Shown here in pieces: positions 24,049-35,100 of a stretch of DNA of 64,000 nt. Every line of letters starts with the position of its first letter. Positions within the stretch are counted from its first letter, which is position 1. This DNA comes from Chamaecrista fasciculata (taxonomy: Eukaryota > Streptophyta > Magnoliopsida > Fabales > Fabaceae): assembly GCA_003254925.1 (NCBI GenBank), contig QANZ01041876.1, positions 167,674 through 231,673 on the forward strand, read 5' to 3'. The notes under the pieces are model-generated. The model was not told the origin of the DNA. It did no database searches and saw only the letters and a program-made list of their open reading frames with translations. A program made the translations under genes and the position numbers.

Positions 24049-24739
24049 TCATGTGGAGTGGTGATGTGGATCCTTAGTTTCATTATTCTTAACATATAAA
24101 AGCAAAGACAATGAATAATGTAATTTTATTTGGTGTGAGAAGCAGAAGAAGGTGCTGCTGGTCCTAGTTAAGATTGAAATTGCTAATGAAATAGGAATAA
24201 GATAAAGAAAAATCAAGAAAATAGAGATAGAGAGAATGTAAAGTGGTGTGACCAATAGAGAATGAGGACGTTGAAGTTGAAGTTGATTTTGAGTGGGGAC
24301 ATAGTCACAGATAAACTGTGGTTCTCTCTCAAGATCAAGGCTTTTATGGTGATCATTGACTGAGTCAAAATTGGTAAAATCAGTGATAATAAAGTGATTT
24401 TGATTCCTCTTGTAAGCACGAGCTCTGGAGAATACTCTGGAAAAGTTTAATCCTGCTTTATACTCCCACACTCCAAACCTAGGCACCCTCATCACAACCT
24501 CATTCTTCTGCATCTCCTATCATCCATCATACACACACAAACCAATCACAGAATGAATTTATATAAGAGGAATGTAATTAAAGTTTGTGATTGAAAAAAA
24601 AAAATCTTATAGCAAACTGCATATAAAGAATTCTATATAAATGTTTCCCATGATGAAATCATTAATACCAAGATTATGAGGTTGTTAATTTTCAAGAGAA
24701 GAAAGAAGGCTTAATAATGATTACCTGCTGGTGTTCCAT
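24049..24739 (-). CDS. NOI/RIN4-like small protein (AvrRpt-cleavage-site domain family)
   Basis: A short first exon (24725-24739, MEHQQ, donor GTAATC) and a second exon (24049-24516, acceptor GATAG) give 160 residues. Residues ~16-44 (VPRFGVWEYKAGLNFSRVFSRARAYKR) match the NOI motif, whose usual form is VPxFGxW followed by FxxARxxK. NOI/RIN4 proteins sit at the plasma membrane, and RIN4 itself is a guardee cleaved by bacterial effectors. The rest is unlike RIN4. After a variable stretch there is a hydrophobic segment (about 92-125, LYILSISIFLIFLYLIPISLAISIL) that could be a membrane anchor, and no clear C-terminal palmitoylation cluster. An unrecognised extra intron (a GTCACA lies after HSLL) could make the real tail shorter. 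The first-exon start is a prediction; a start at 24513 is the alternative. Confidence 0.65.
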
Positions 24740-25484
24740 GGCTGAAAGGAGAGAGGGTAAGGCTAGGCTGGCCGTGGGAGTAAGCAACCCTATCGATTGT
24801 AAATTGTCAACAAATATAGATTTAGGTGTATGCCTGATTAAATTTAAGTTTATTGAAATCCGCTTGATTTCAGGTTGTTCTTGAGTTTTCAGACCATGTA
24901 TAGTAATAATATCCTAACTTAATGGGGATGGAGGGATAATACAATTAATTAAGGTTTATTTTTTAATTAACATTGTAAAGTCAGGCATAAACTAAGGTTG
25001 ACCCCTGTTTCAAATTAAAGAATTTCCCAAGTTTAGCTAATTTTTTTTTATATATAACACTTTATGTTTCTGGTTTCATTTATATTCTCTATAATTTAAC
25101 AAACTAGATGGATAATAAATGTGACTTATAAAAGGATTAAATGTATGTAGAGTTATGATCAATTACAATAAAAAATAATAAAAAGTAATTCTTTTATGAA
25201 ATTAAACTAGTATGTAAGTAAATGTAGATAAAACTTCATTTGAAGATGTGGATTATATATGATGGTCTCATATGTGATATCCGAATTGAGTGTAAGTAGG
25301 AGACACACGTATCGTTATAAAGAGTGTCACAGTCTCGCAGAGGCCCATAACGTAGATAAAATCATGCATCATCACCATCCAGTTTCATTTTATTTGAATT
25401 TGAATATTCATCAATTTATTTATCGTTTAATTCCAAATTGAAAGTAAAGAGAAGAGAGAGAGAGAGGAGTAGGAATTTATTAGG
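24740..25484. promoter_or_regulatory. shared upstream region of two divergent genes
   Basis: 745 bases between the NOI-like start (minus) and the SCPL start (plus). AT-rich, with a GA-rich 5' leader just before 25485. No specific motif claimed. Confidence 0.35.
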
Positions 25485-28400
25485 ATGGGGAAGCAGTGGT
25501 TTGTTTTGGCAACATTTCTCTCACTACTCTCAAATGCCACTAGTACTATTACTAGTACTACTTCTTCTTCTTCTTCTTCGTCTTCATATGTTGTGAACAA
25601 GTTACCAGGCTTTGACGCTCTTCTTCCCTTCTACCTTGAGACTGGGTTACACTTACATACACACTTAATTACCTCCCTAACCTATTCTCTTCGTTTTCTT
25701 CATGTCTTTATATATTCATTCTATTCAGCAATGAATCCTCTGCAGTACGCAGGAAGCAATAAGAGCCCGTCAGGTGTACAGAAGTGTATATGTGGCGGGC
25801 TTCTATTGGTCCGTGCAATATTGCAAATGATCTTTTATCCCAATGAATTCGAGATAATTAATGATGATATTAATTAGTTGGTGAAAAATATATTAATTAA
25901 TTAATTATGCAGATACATACAAGTGGAGGATGTGGAACTATTCTACTATTTTGTGGAGTCTCAAACAAGTCCTTCTACTGATCCTCTCTTGTTATGGCTC
26001 ATTGGTGGTCCTGGTTGCTCTGCACTTACCGGTCTCTTCTTCGAAAATGGTCATTCTTTTACTTTATTACTCCTTCATTTATTGTTATTTTTTTGGTCTG
26101 AGAGATTCATATTATTATTTTGCTTCAACAATATTCAAAAACTGAATGGACTTGTAACTTGTTTGCAGGGCCTTTAAAATTTAACTACAGCCATAGTTGG
26201 ATAAATCCACAACTTGAATTGAATCCATATGCCTGGACACAGGTGCGTGCATGCCCAAAGCTACAACTTTTCATATAATAAAATGTTGAAACATTAATTA
26301 ATTAATTAATTATTTATCGTCCTACAAGAAAGACATTATTATAATTGTGAGTAGCTATTAATTTGAATCCCTGTGGGTTGAATTTCCAGGAAATGAGTAT
26401 TATATACGTTGATTTACCGGTGGGCAGTGGATTTTCTTACTCGAAAACACAAGAGGGCTACTATAGCAATGATTCAACCTGGGCTAACCATGCATATGCT
26501 TTTCTAAACAAGGTCATATATATGTTAATATGTATATATCTTACTTGTATCAGAAAATTAATTGAGATGATAATTAATTAATAAGTCAAAAGTGAAAGTG
26601 AAACTCATTCAATTTGACTGATATATCCTTAATGAAATGATTGATGGTCAAAACTCAAAATGCATGCAGTGGTTTGTGGATCACCCAAAGTTTCAAACAA
26701 ATCCGTTTTACATTGGGGCTGGTTCATATTCGGGTCTACCTTGTGCTCCCCTTATTCACAAAGTATACCAAGGTAATTCAATTCCTATCTTATAATATAT
26801 ATGCACACACGCATTAATTGATTAATTCCAACGTCAATTTTTTTTTTGTATATATAAATTTTATTTCACTTGTTATTTATTGGGTTGTAGATTACCAAGC
26901 TGGAGACAAGCCACTCATGAACCTCAAAGTACAAGTTAATTGATGTGACATTAAGAAGATAAGATTTTAAGTTTTTAAGAAAGACATGCACAAAGGACTT
27001 CGTAATCTTTGGATTGAGTTTGAGATTTCTGTAAAATATCTCCAGATGCTAGAACTGAATCCAACAATTAAAATAATCCACTTGTATTTCATGATTTGCT
27101 CTCTAAAATTAAATACAGTCACATATATAACCATCATCACTTGTTTATTAAAATTAGGGTTATGTGATGGCAAGCCCCTTGATCGATACCTTTGTGGACA
27201 CGAACAATAAAGTCGTATACGCACACAGGATGTCTCTTCTATCAGATGAACTCTATGAGGTTGTGCTATATATACATATATATAATTATATATCTGTATA
27301 TATGTGTTGGATCGTTTCTGCTAATTGCGTATAATTAATTGCATGCATCTATATAATTTTCTTTTAATTGTTTAATTATATTGATCAATGATCATGGTGT
27401 ACAAATATATATATATATAATTAAGTCTGAAAGCATTAATTTTTGTAGTCAATGAAAGCAAATTGTGAAGGTGATTATGTCAACATTGATCAAAGGAACA
27501 CAAAGTGTGTCTCAGACTACAATGTTTACAAAGAGGTTAGTATAAATACACACCATCTACCTGCACATTTTAGGGTCCGTTGGGTACCTTTGGAGGTATG
27601 TAAAGGAAAGGGTTTTACAAGGGAAAAATTGTGAGGGAAAGGAAAAGTAGTTGAGGGAATGTAAAGTAGGTAAAAATTGAAAGTGTTTGGTATAAAAAGG
27701 TAGNCAAACACATGAAAATCTTGAAATTCGTGCCCTTTTACATTGTAAAAGGCATTTCATGGGTACCAAAGGGACCCTTAGACTTCCTCACTCGGTTGAT
27801 TTTTTTGAAAGTTTAGAGAATCTATCTATCAAGTTTTAATAATCAAAGATTCTAAAGGAAAAACATAGTAATCAATGTGTTGATGATTCACAGCTGGTTG
27901 AATATATACAAGAGGGAAGTATATTGGAACCTGTGTGTGTGACAGCATCTAACAAGAATCTGAGGAATATTCTCTTACAAGGGCCTCAACCACCACAAGA
28001 TAAATCTTGGTGTCGTGTAAGAATCTCTATCTCTATCTCTATGTTCGGATTTCGATTGCACTTAATATCTCTGATAGTGATAATGAGATAAGTTTTATTA
28101 TGACATATATGTAGGATCAAAATTATTGGTATGTTGAGCATTGGGCAAATGATAGGCAAGTTAGAAATGCTCTTCATATAAAAGAGGTATTATATTGTAC
28201 GTGTTCTATTCCTCTATTTAATGTTTAGCCTCCGATTGCCTCTGTTGAAAAAAAAAACTGTTTTTAAGAAAAATTTCAATTTTCTGTTAAAAGAGTAATT
28301 TATCACACTGAATATACAGGCCCCCCATCTCGTATATAGTTCCTGTTTAAATTTTATATTAATTTTTAATCCCGGCGCTATTATTTCATATTTTAATTAT

Positions 28401-30396
28401 TTTATTATTTATTTTTATTTTAGTCAAATATTAACGACAGGCTAATGATATATAATTAAAATTGATAAAAAATATCAAATTTAACTTAAATTAAAAAACA
28501 CGATAAAGTTATCGTTAATTTATTGAAAAAAGTTATTCAAAAGAAAAAATTAACTAAAATATAAAATATTAAGGATGAAATTGAAAAAAAACACATTAAA
28601 AACGAAATTGGACGTTTTATGAGACACAAGCCCGTTTAAAAACTGGAAAAAGAAAAATGAAAGGTCCGTGCAAATCAGCCTTTTAAATTTCTTTGTACAC
28701 AAAATCTGTGAGGCCTTCAACATTTTTATTGTTCAGATCCGTGAGGTCCATTTTCAAAAATCTCATTTGATCCAGTGAGTTTGGCCCATAACGGGTGGCG
28801 AGCCAATAGTTAAATTTAAGATCTTTGCTTGTAGATTACAAAATCTCTCCATCAAAGTTGAGTAAAAACATTGGGTTGCTGGCAAATTTTTCTTTATACG
28901 TAAATTTAAATGAATTATTTCAAAAAGATATCCTTTCAACTAAAACTGAATATTGTTAAGTTTTCACTTTAGAAAGAAAAATGTTAATGTCTCGAATTTG
29001 ATTAGTGTGATGTTAATATTGGTGTTGAAAATTAGGGAACTAAAGGGGAGTTTAGAAGATGCAACAAGAGTCTAGCATTCTCGAACAGTATTCCCAGTGT
29101 TGCTAGTTATCATCAGAGTTTCACTAACACTAACCTTCGAGCACTTATTTATGGGTAATTTCCATTCAAAACTTTCACTTTGTCATTTCCCTTATTACTT
29201 CTAATGCACTTTCACTAGGAGTGTTCACGGGCTGGGTTGAGTTGGGTTTAGGGCGGGTTGGTTCGGACTCACTAATTTATTTGGCGGGTTGGGTTGGGTT
29301 GGACTAAAGAAAATAATTGAGTCAACCCAAACCAAACAGTGACGGGTTGGTTTGGGTTGGGTTGGCGGGTTGGCCCATACTAGTTTTTTTATTTTTTATA
29401 TATTTATTTTATATAAAATTTGGTCCCTCTTAAATTTTTTTCTTTAATTTGGTCCTTCACAATTTGTTTTTTATGGACTAAATTGAGAATAAAAATTTAT
29501 GAATTGACCAAATTGTAAAAATAATATTATTTGTGATATTAAAACATAATTTTAACTAAATAAAAAATTAATTTTTTTTATTTAATATTATTGCAGGCCG
29601 GTGGGTTGGGTTGAGCGGGTTTAAAATCTTGAAACCCGCAGCCCAATCTAAACCATAGCGGACTCAACTTTTCAAACCCAAACCAATCCGCCAGCCCAAC
29701 CCAAACTAGTGGGTTGAGTTGGTTTTAGCGGGTTGGCCCAACCCAATGAACACCCCTAACTTTCACTTCAATTTGTCATTCTATTACTAAATTAAGTGAA
29801 AGTGCATTGTAATAGAAGTATCATACTATTTGTCACTAATCAAGATAGATTCTGATTAATGCAGTGGTGATCACGACATGACCATACCATTTTTCAGCAC
29901 ACAATTTTGGATAGAGAAACTTGCACTAAAAATAGAAAAAAGATGGCGTGCATGGTTCGTTCAACATCAAGTGGCAGGGTAAGTGCTTAGTTTTTTTTAA
30001 AAAAAAAAAACATTTGCTCCGATTATTAATTAATAGTCAATGAATTTGAGTTATATTAGTAAGTACTCATAAATTTCCTACTAGCTAGTTTCCTTGTCAA
30101 TTATCATGTGGATTCATGCTTGCAGATACACTCAAACCTACGTTAAGAATGAGAAGTACCACTTGACAGTCGCCACAGTCAAGGCAAGTAAATAAAGTTC
30201 AGTAATTTGTTTTTTCAACTCTCACAAGATATTCATAGCATTTTTTATTATTTTTGTCAACATTAACAGGATTAATTATTTGTTGTTTGATTCAATAATA
30301 TAATATTCATAGGGAGGTGGTCATGTTCCCCAGGAATACAAACCCAGAGAAGCTTACTATATGATTAAGAGGTGGTTTGATTTTTCTCCCTTGTAA
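25485..30396 (+). CDS. Serine carboxypeptidase-like (SCPL) protein, acyltransferase-type clade
   Basis: Fourteen exons (25485-25645, 25913-26049, 26169-26242, 26390-26512, 26670-26772, 26891-26928, 27158-27259, 27449-27535, 27894-28016, 28115-28186, 29036-29154, 29865-29978, 30126-30183, 30313-30396) join in frame to 464 residues, normal for the family. An N-terminal hydrophobic segment ([15 protein letters not shown]) is a signal peptide, so the protein should enter the secretory pathway or vacuole. Landmarks: LPGF, ETGY, the oxyanion-hole [15 protein letters not shown], catalytic S184 (SYSG), D384 (GDHDM) and H441 (GGGH). The exon pattern and motifs fit SCPL clade IA, many members of which use 1-O-glucose esters to acylate metabolites. 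Oddity: the residues just before the catalytic serine are Ala-Gly, where carboxypeptidases have Gly-Glu and acyltransferases Gly-Asp. The intron after exon 13 has a GC donor. Substrate cannot be told. Confidence 0.9.
27573..27777. mobile_element. PIF/Harbinger-like MITE in SCPL intron 8
   Basis: 205 bp with ends GGGTCCGTTGGGTACC and inverted GGTACCAAAGGGACCC, flanked by TTA on both sides (27570-27572, 27778-27780). A 3-bp TTA duplication with GGG-type ends is typical of Harbinger MITEs. Confidence 0.7.
28316..28645. mobile_element. degenerate MULE-type MITE in SCPL intron 10
   Basis: The interior (AAAACACGATAAAGTTATCG and nearby bases) matches the reverse complement of the element at 8.17-8.56 kb. 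Boundaries are approximate and no duplication is recognised. Confidence 0.45.
29216..29758. mobile_element. hAT-like MITE in SCPL intron 11
   Basis: 543 bp with ends TAGGAGTGTTCA and inverted TGAACACCCCTA. An exact 8-bp duplication ACTTTCAC flanks it (29208-29215, 29759-29766), as expected for hAT transposition. Subterminal regions are built from GGGTT/GGGTTGG repeats on the left and the complementary AACCC on the right, so the transcript could fold on itself. Confidence 0.9.
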
Positions 30397-30640
30397 TAAT
30401 GTTTGGATGTTTGGATGATGTTCTATACGTACAAATGTCCAATCCGTATTTGACATTTTTAACTCCATTCGGGGGTTATTTCTGTTTCCAATTTATTTTT
30501 AAGTTTAAGGAACATTATTACCTTATGTCTTTTTTTCCTCTGAAACATAATTTATTCAAAGGTAAAGCAAAGTCAAACACAGTAGTATAAACAAAAACAA
30601 AACAAAAATAGTTAATCTCTCCCCAATATAAACAATACCA
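30397..30640. other. SCPL 3' flank
   Basis: Probable 3' UTR and spacer. Confidence 0.35.
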
Positions 30641-30905
30641 CTAGACAGAATATCAACTGACGAACTTGGGGGGTTTGCAACTCATCCAATAGGACTCATC
30701 CTCGTTTCAGACAAATTGGCAAGACAATCAGCTGTCAAGTTAGCAGATCTAGAGATTCAACTAAAGCTACAACTATCTAAATAACTGGAAATATAAATAA
30801 AGTCATCTAAAAAAGACAAACACTTCCAATCAGGGCAACAGACAACCCCAGTGACTATTCTAAATAAAGACATAATCAGATTCAAAGTAACAATAATAAT
30901 TTGAT
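30640..30905 (-). mobile_element. L1-type LINE fragment (RNase H end)
   Basis: Minus-strand frame at 30682-30750 reads RSANLTADCLANLSETR, resembling the C-terminus of plant LINE RNase H domains. The surrounding sequence is decayed. Confidence 0.5.
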
Positions 30906-31894
30906 AAAATGAAACGACGTCGTGGAAGAGCACCCAAAAACCAGAACCAAACCAGGAAGTCGTCGTGAAATGCCTAGTCCAAAGTCACCACCGCAGAATG
31001 CCGTGGTGAGAGCCCTGATTCAGATTTTCGCCACTACAAAACCCTAAAAACAAAATAACACACTCATAGAAAGAAATCCTCACGGGAGAAAATTTTTCAA
31101 TACTACCTAACGAAAAAGCCACCGCCGCCGAAAACAATGGCAGCCCAACGTCAATGCAAAGCTATGTGCGTGGACGAAGAGAAGGGCGAGTGAGAACACA
31201 ATTATTATTACCACATACTTGTTTTCTTCTGCTTGTCATTATAGCAGAGTAATTAATGTTATTTCTCTTTAACATTTTTTGTCGCTACACTTGTTTAAAG
31301 GATAAAAACTTTGTATAGATACATTTTTAGGCAGTAATCAGAAGCCGACATTCATGCGTGTTGTAAGTTGTTCTTTTCGATCCACACGCATGCTGTAGAA
31401 TTATTGTATGTTGTGTTGTGTCTTATATTCCACATATAAATTTTGTATTGAAATAAGCTGATTCGCTGAAAACAAGTTGCCTTTGTTACACCCAATACCT
31501 AGGATGTACAAAAATTCATTAGAGACAGAGATCACAGAACTGTCTTTAGGCTTGATGATCAAAATCTGCATATCTTCTTATTGTTGGCAAAATAAATAAA
31601 CAAATCTGCATATCTAATAGCATGACAATTGGAAACACAATTTATATTTCACATAATTTAATACAGTAGAGTACGTACTAGTTAATAAATATCCTTGAAT
31701 TCTTCTTTTGCCTCACACATTAATTAATACCTCTAGCTACAACTTAACAGCACTTGCCAACTATAACCATTTGGGATTTGCCAAAACAGCTTTCGTTTGG
31801 TATGACTGTGAAACTGAAAATTTTAACTAGAGTTCAGTATATATTTATCATGAGATTTTTTTAATTATCAATTTTACTCAATAATACTTATTTA
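30906..31894. other. intergenic, unassigned
   Basis: A relatively GC-rich stretch at 30910-31195 (ACGACGTCGTGG, CACCGCCGCCG) may be a genic or LINE leader fragment but gives no recognisable protein. The rest is AT-rich. Confidence 0.35.
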
Positions 31895-33875
31895 ATGTTC
31901 GCAATCACTCTCATCGTCCTCTTCATTACTCATTTCTCCCTCTGGACAAGAAGAGCCCATGGTGGGCGTAAGCTCCCTCCTGGGTGCCCTCCCACTGATG
32001 GGCTCCATGCCTCATATAACCCTACGGGCCCATCATGTTCCTAAAGATGGGCTCCACACGCAGCTCGGGCTTTTCTCAAAGCCCAAGACCCCACGGTGGA
32101 GGCTTCTTCGAAAGCTGAGTCACATGCACATGCTTGGAGGGAAGGCCCTGAAACAATGGGCCGAGGCCCGACACAACGAGGTGGGCCACATGATGCTGAG
32201 GCGGCGCGTGTTCGACACGAAGGGGTTAGAGTCGAATGAGTTTAAGGAAATGGTGGTGGAGCTTTTGACCACTGCTGGATACTTCAACATAGGCGACTTT
32301 ATACCTTGCCTCGCTTGCCTTCACCTGAAGCGCTTGCATACCAAGTTCGATGCTTTGCTTACTAGTTACTACCATCATTCATCACCATACGGCGTCGTTT
32401 CATCTCCGCACTGCCAACCCCGATTTCCTACACCTTCTCATGTCTTATAGTAATACTAATACTAATACCACCCACCATTCTCAAGGCCACACGCTTACAT
32501 TCACCAACATCAAACCACTTCTTTTGGTATGCAAATGCACCTATATCCTTACTAATTAACCAATATTACTTTCAGTTATACCTTTAATGTTTATTTTGTG
32601 TTAATTATACTTCCAACATTTTATATTGTTGTCAATTATACCATAACCTCAAATTTTTTTTTGGCCAAAGTCTTATTTGGATCCCTCAAGTTTGTTCAAA
32701 TTTTCATTTTGGTCCCTCAAGTCTCCAGCGAACTTTCTTACGAGATACACGGCGACTATGAAAACTCCTAATTCAAAGTTTTCTGACCTTCTGAGTTCAA
32801 TAACGGTCTCATTTTGTGAAAAAATGATTGGCAAGCTGCCGAAAAATTTATACAATCATTGAAAATCATATTTCCAGTCATTTGCTCGCAAAATGCAGGC
32901 CACCATTAAACTCAGGAGGTCAAAAAATTTTGGACTAAGAGTTTTCGTAGTCGTCGGGACCGCTGTGTATCTCATAGCTAGGAAAGTTCGCCAGAAACTT
33001 AAGGGACCAAAACAAAACTTTGAGCAAACTTAAAGGACCCAAATAGGACTTTGGTCAAAAAAAAATTAAGGTTAAGGAATAATTGACAACAATATGAAAC
33101 GTTAGAGGGCATACTGACACAAAACAAATGTTAGAGGCATAATTGAAACTGACTCAAAACATTACAGACATCCACAAGTCTTTTGCCTCTAATTATATGA
33201 TTAATTTTATTCCCATTTTTAATTGAATATTTGCTTGATACTTGAGGTATGGTATCGATAGGGACAAATTAAACAAAATAAATTGATCGAAAAACACCTT
33301 TTATATGCTTTATTTATTTATTTATATTATAAGGAAAGCATGCATGGACATGGAGATATAAATATATATATTGATATATTAATTATAGAATAATATTGTA
33401 CGTAGAATATGTTCGTGGCTGGGACAGACACGTCATTAAGTGTGATAGAATGGGCCCTAGCAGAGATGATGAAGAAGCCCAACATCATGAAGTTGGCCCA
33501 AGAAGAGATAGAGAAAGTGGTAGGACGCAATAGACGGCTTGAAGAATCAGACTTGAAGAACCTGCCTTACTTAGAGACAAGGCTAAGTGTGAACATATGG
33601 GCCATAGGGAGGGACCCTGAAGTGTGGGACGACCCCATGGAGTTTAAGCCTGAGAGGTTTCTTCTACTACAAGGAAGCCATATTGATCCTCTTGGCAACT
33701 ACTTTGAGCTCATACCCTTCTAGGGACTTTATTGCATTCCTTTGACTGGAAGCTTCCTCAAGGACTGTGCCATCATGAGTTGGATATGGAGGAGAGTTTT
33801 GGGATTGCATTGCAGAAGAAACTCCCTCTTGCTGCCTTGCTTTCTCCTACCTTGTCTCCTCATCTTTACCTTTAA
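31895..33875 (+). pseudogene. CYP75A (flavonoid 3',5'-hydroxylase) pseudogene
   Basis: Two-exon relic in the same architecture as the intact gene at 47.7 kb. Exon 1 (31895-32526) starts with a hydrophobic anchor and RKLPPG, then changes frame to [11 protein letters not shown], carries [11 protein letters not shown] in another frame, then [18 protein letters not shown], and ends with PDFLHLLM...NIKPLLL in yet another frame. Exon 2 starts at 33406 with [10 protein letters not shown]. The ExxR segment is deleted (PYLE runs straight into [14 protein letters not shown]). The reading frame stops after FELIPF, the heme-binding FGxGRRxC loop is missing, and the tail ([23 protein letters not shown]) follows after the break. 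Without ExxR and the heme cysteine it cannot be a working P450. A foldback transposon occupies its intron. Confidence 0.92.
32560..33187. mobile_element. MULE-type foldback element in the CYP75A pseudogene intron
   Basis: Long imperfect inverted arms. The left has AATTATACC, TTGTTGTCAATTATACC and TTTGGTCCCTCAAG; the right mirrors these and ends AAGTCTTTTGCC. The same family forms the 60.89-61.77-kb element (shared GTTTTCGTAGTCGTC and AAAGTTCGCC). The left end is worn, and CTAATTA beside both ends may be part of the duplication. Confidence 0.65.
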
Positions 33876-35100
33876 TTAATTAAGGACTCATTTATATAAT
33901 ATATATATATTAGTCTTTAAAAAAAATTAAAGAGTATACTAGAAACTTTTTAAGCTCAGTAATAATTGATGCTACAACCCAATATGTAAAATTTTTAGGC
34001 CCAGTAATATGTATCCAGGGACCTATTTGTAATTTTTTAGGGTCAATATGTAATTTTTGCAAAATTTTTTATGATTAAAATTACAAAATAAACCCAAAGG
34101 GTACTAAAGTGTCAATGAAGAATATCATAGGATACCAAAGTGAAATAGGATCAAACCACAGATTACCAAAGTATAATTTACCTATAATAATAATATATGG
34201 TTAAAATTATTAGTTACTAAACCCAATTGAATCAGTGACCCTGATCCATAAAGTAATAACATATATATGTAAGCGTCCCCTCTCTTCTCTCATGAGCAAT
34301 TGTTAATCAATGACATGTACTTCTCATCATATTTCTCTCTTATATTTCTCTTTATGTAAAAATCTTAATTAATTAACATCCTCTGTAACATAACATTGTC
34401 TACTAAGATCTCTAAGACCTTGCGATCCTACGATCCTACCCAAAAAATCGCATTCTCACTACGATCTCACTCATTTTCGATCCTATATACGTCTGACAAG
34501 GTGGACCTTATCAAGATCTCGATCTTACACAATCTTACGATTTAAGATCTCGATCTTGATTACCTTGGGTAAAATAGTGATTTTGCAACTAAGATCATAG
34601 AACCATATATATTATTCTACGTACCCGCCACATGTTCTTCTCTTGGAACCTTCCATTTATGTTTATGGAAAACTTAGATGATTTGGTATTAATAGGGGAT
34701 AATTACCTTAAATATATAAGTTTGCATTCTTTAATGGATAAAGAACTCAATATAGCATAGCTGATATATATACTCTGTTTGTTCCTCCCCCTGCAAACAT
34801 TATAGGATCTAAATAATAAAATATACTTTTATGTTTGTCTTGTATACCTTCACTAGAAAAGTTAAATTACGTACTTATGTGGAGCTTGCCATGACGTGAA
34901 GGATCTTTGTTTTTTGGGGTGGGGTCTGAGATATGAAGGATCCATATACAGAAAAGTTTTTTTTTTTTCTTTTTGGGCTATATAAATATATATTAAGTCT
35001 GATTTTATAATAATTGGGCTAGGTCAGGTCATTGGGCCATCTTAAAGAAAAAATTTAATAAAATTTGATGTGATTTACAACTTATATATCAGCAGTAGTC
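33876..35100. other. intergenic with repeat debris
   Basis: 34000-34195 matches one half of the foldback element at 54.76-55.35 kb (ATATGTATCCAGGGACC, TACCAAAGTATAATTTACC). A GATCT/CGATCTTAC-rich patch lies at 34405-34560. No gene. Confidence 0.5.

Noticed and set aside
26363..27634. Short frames around SCPL exons as separate small proteins
   Set aside because: They are exons read through into introns; the joined exons explain them.
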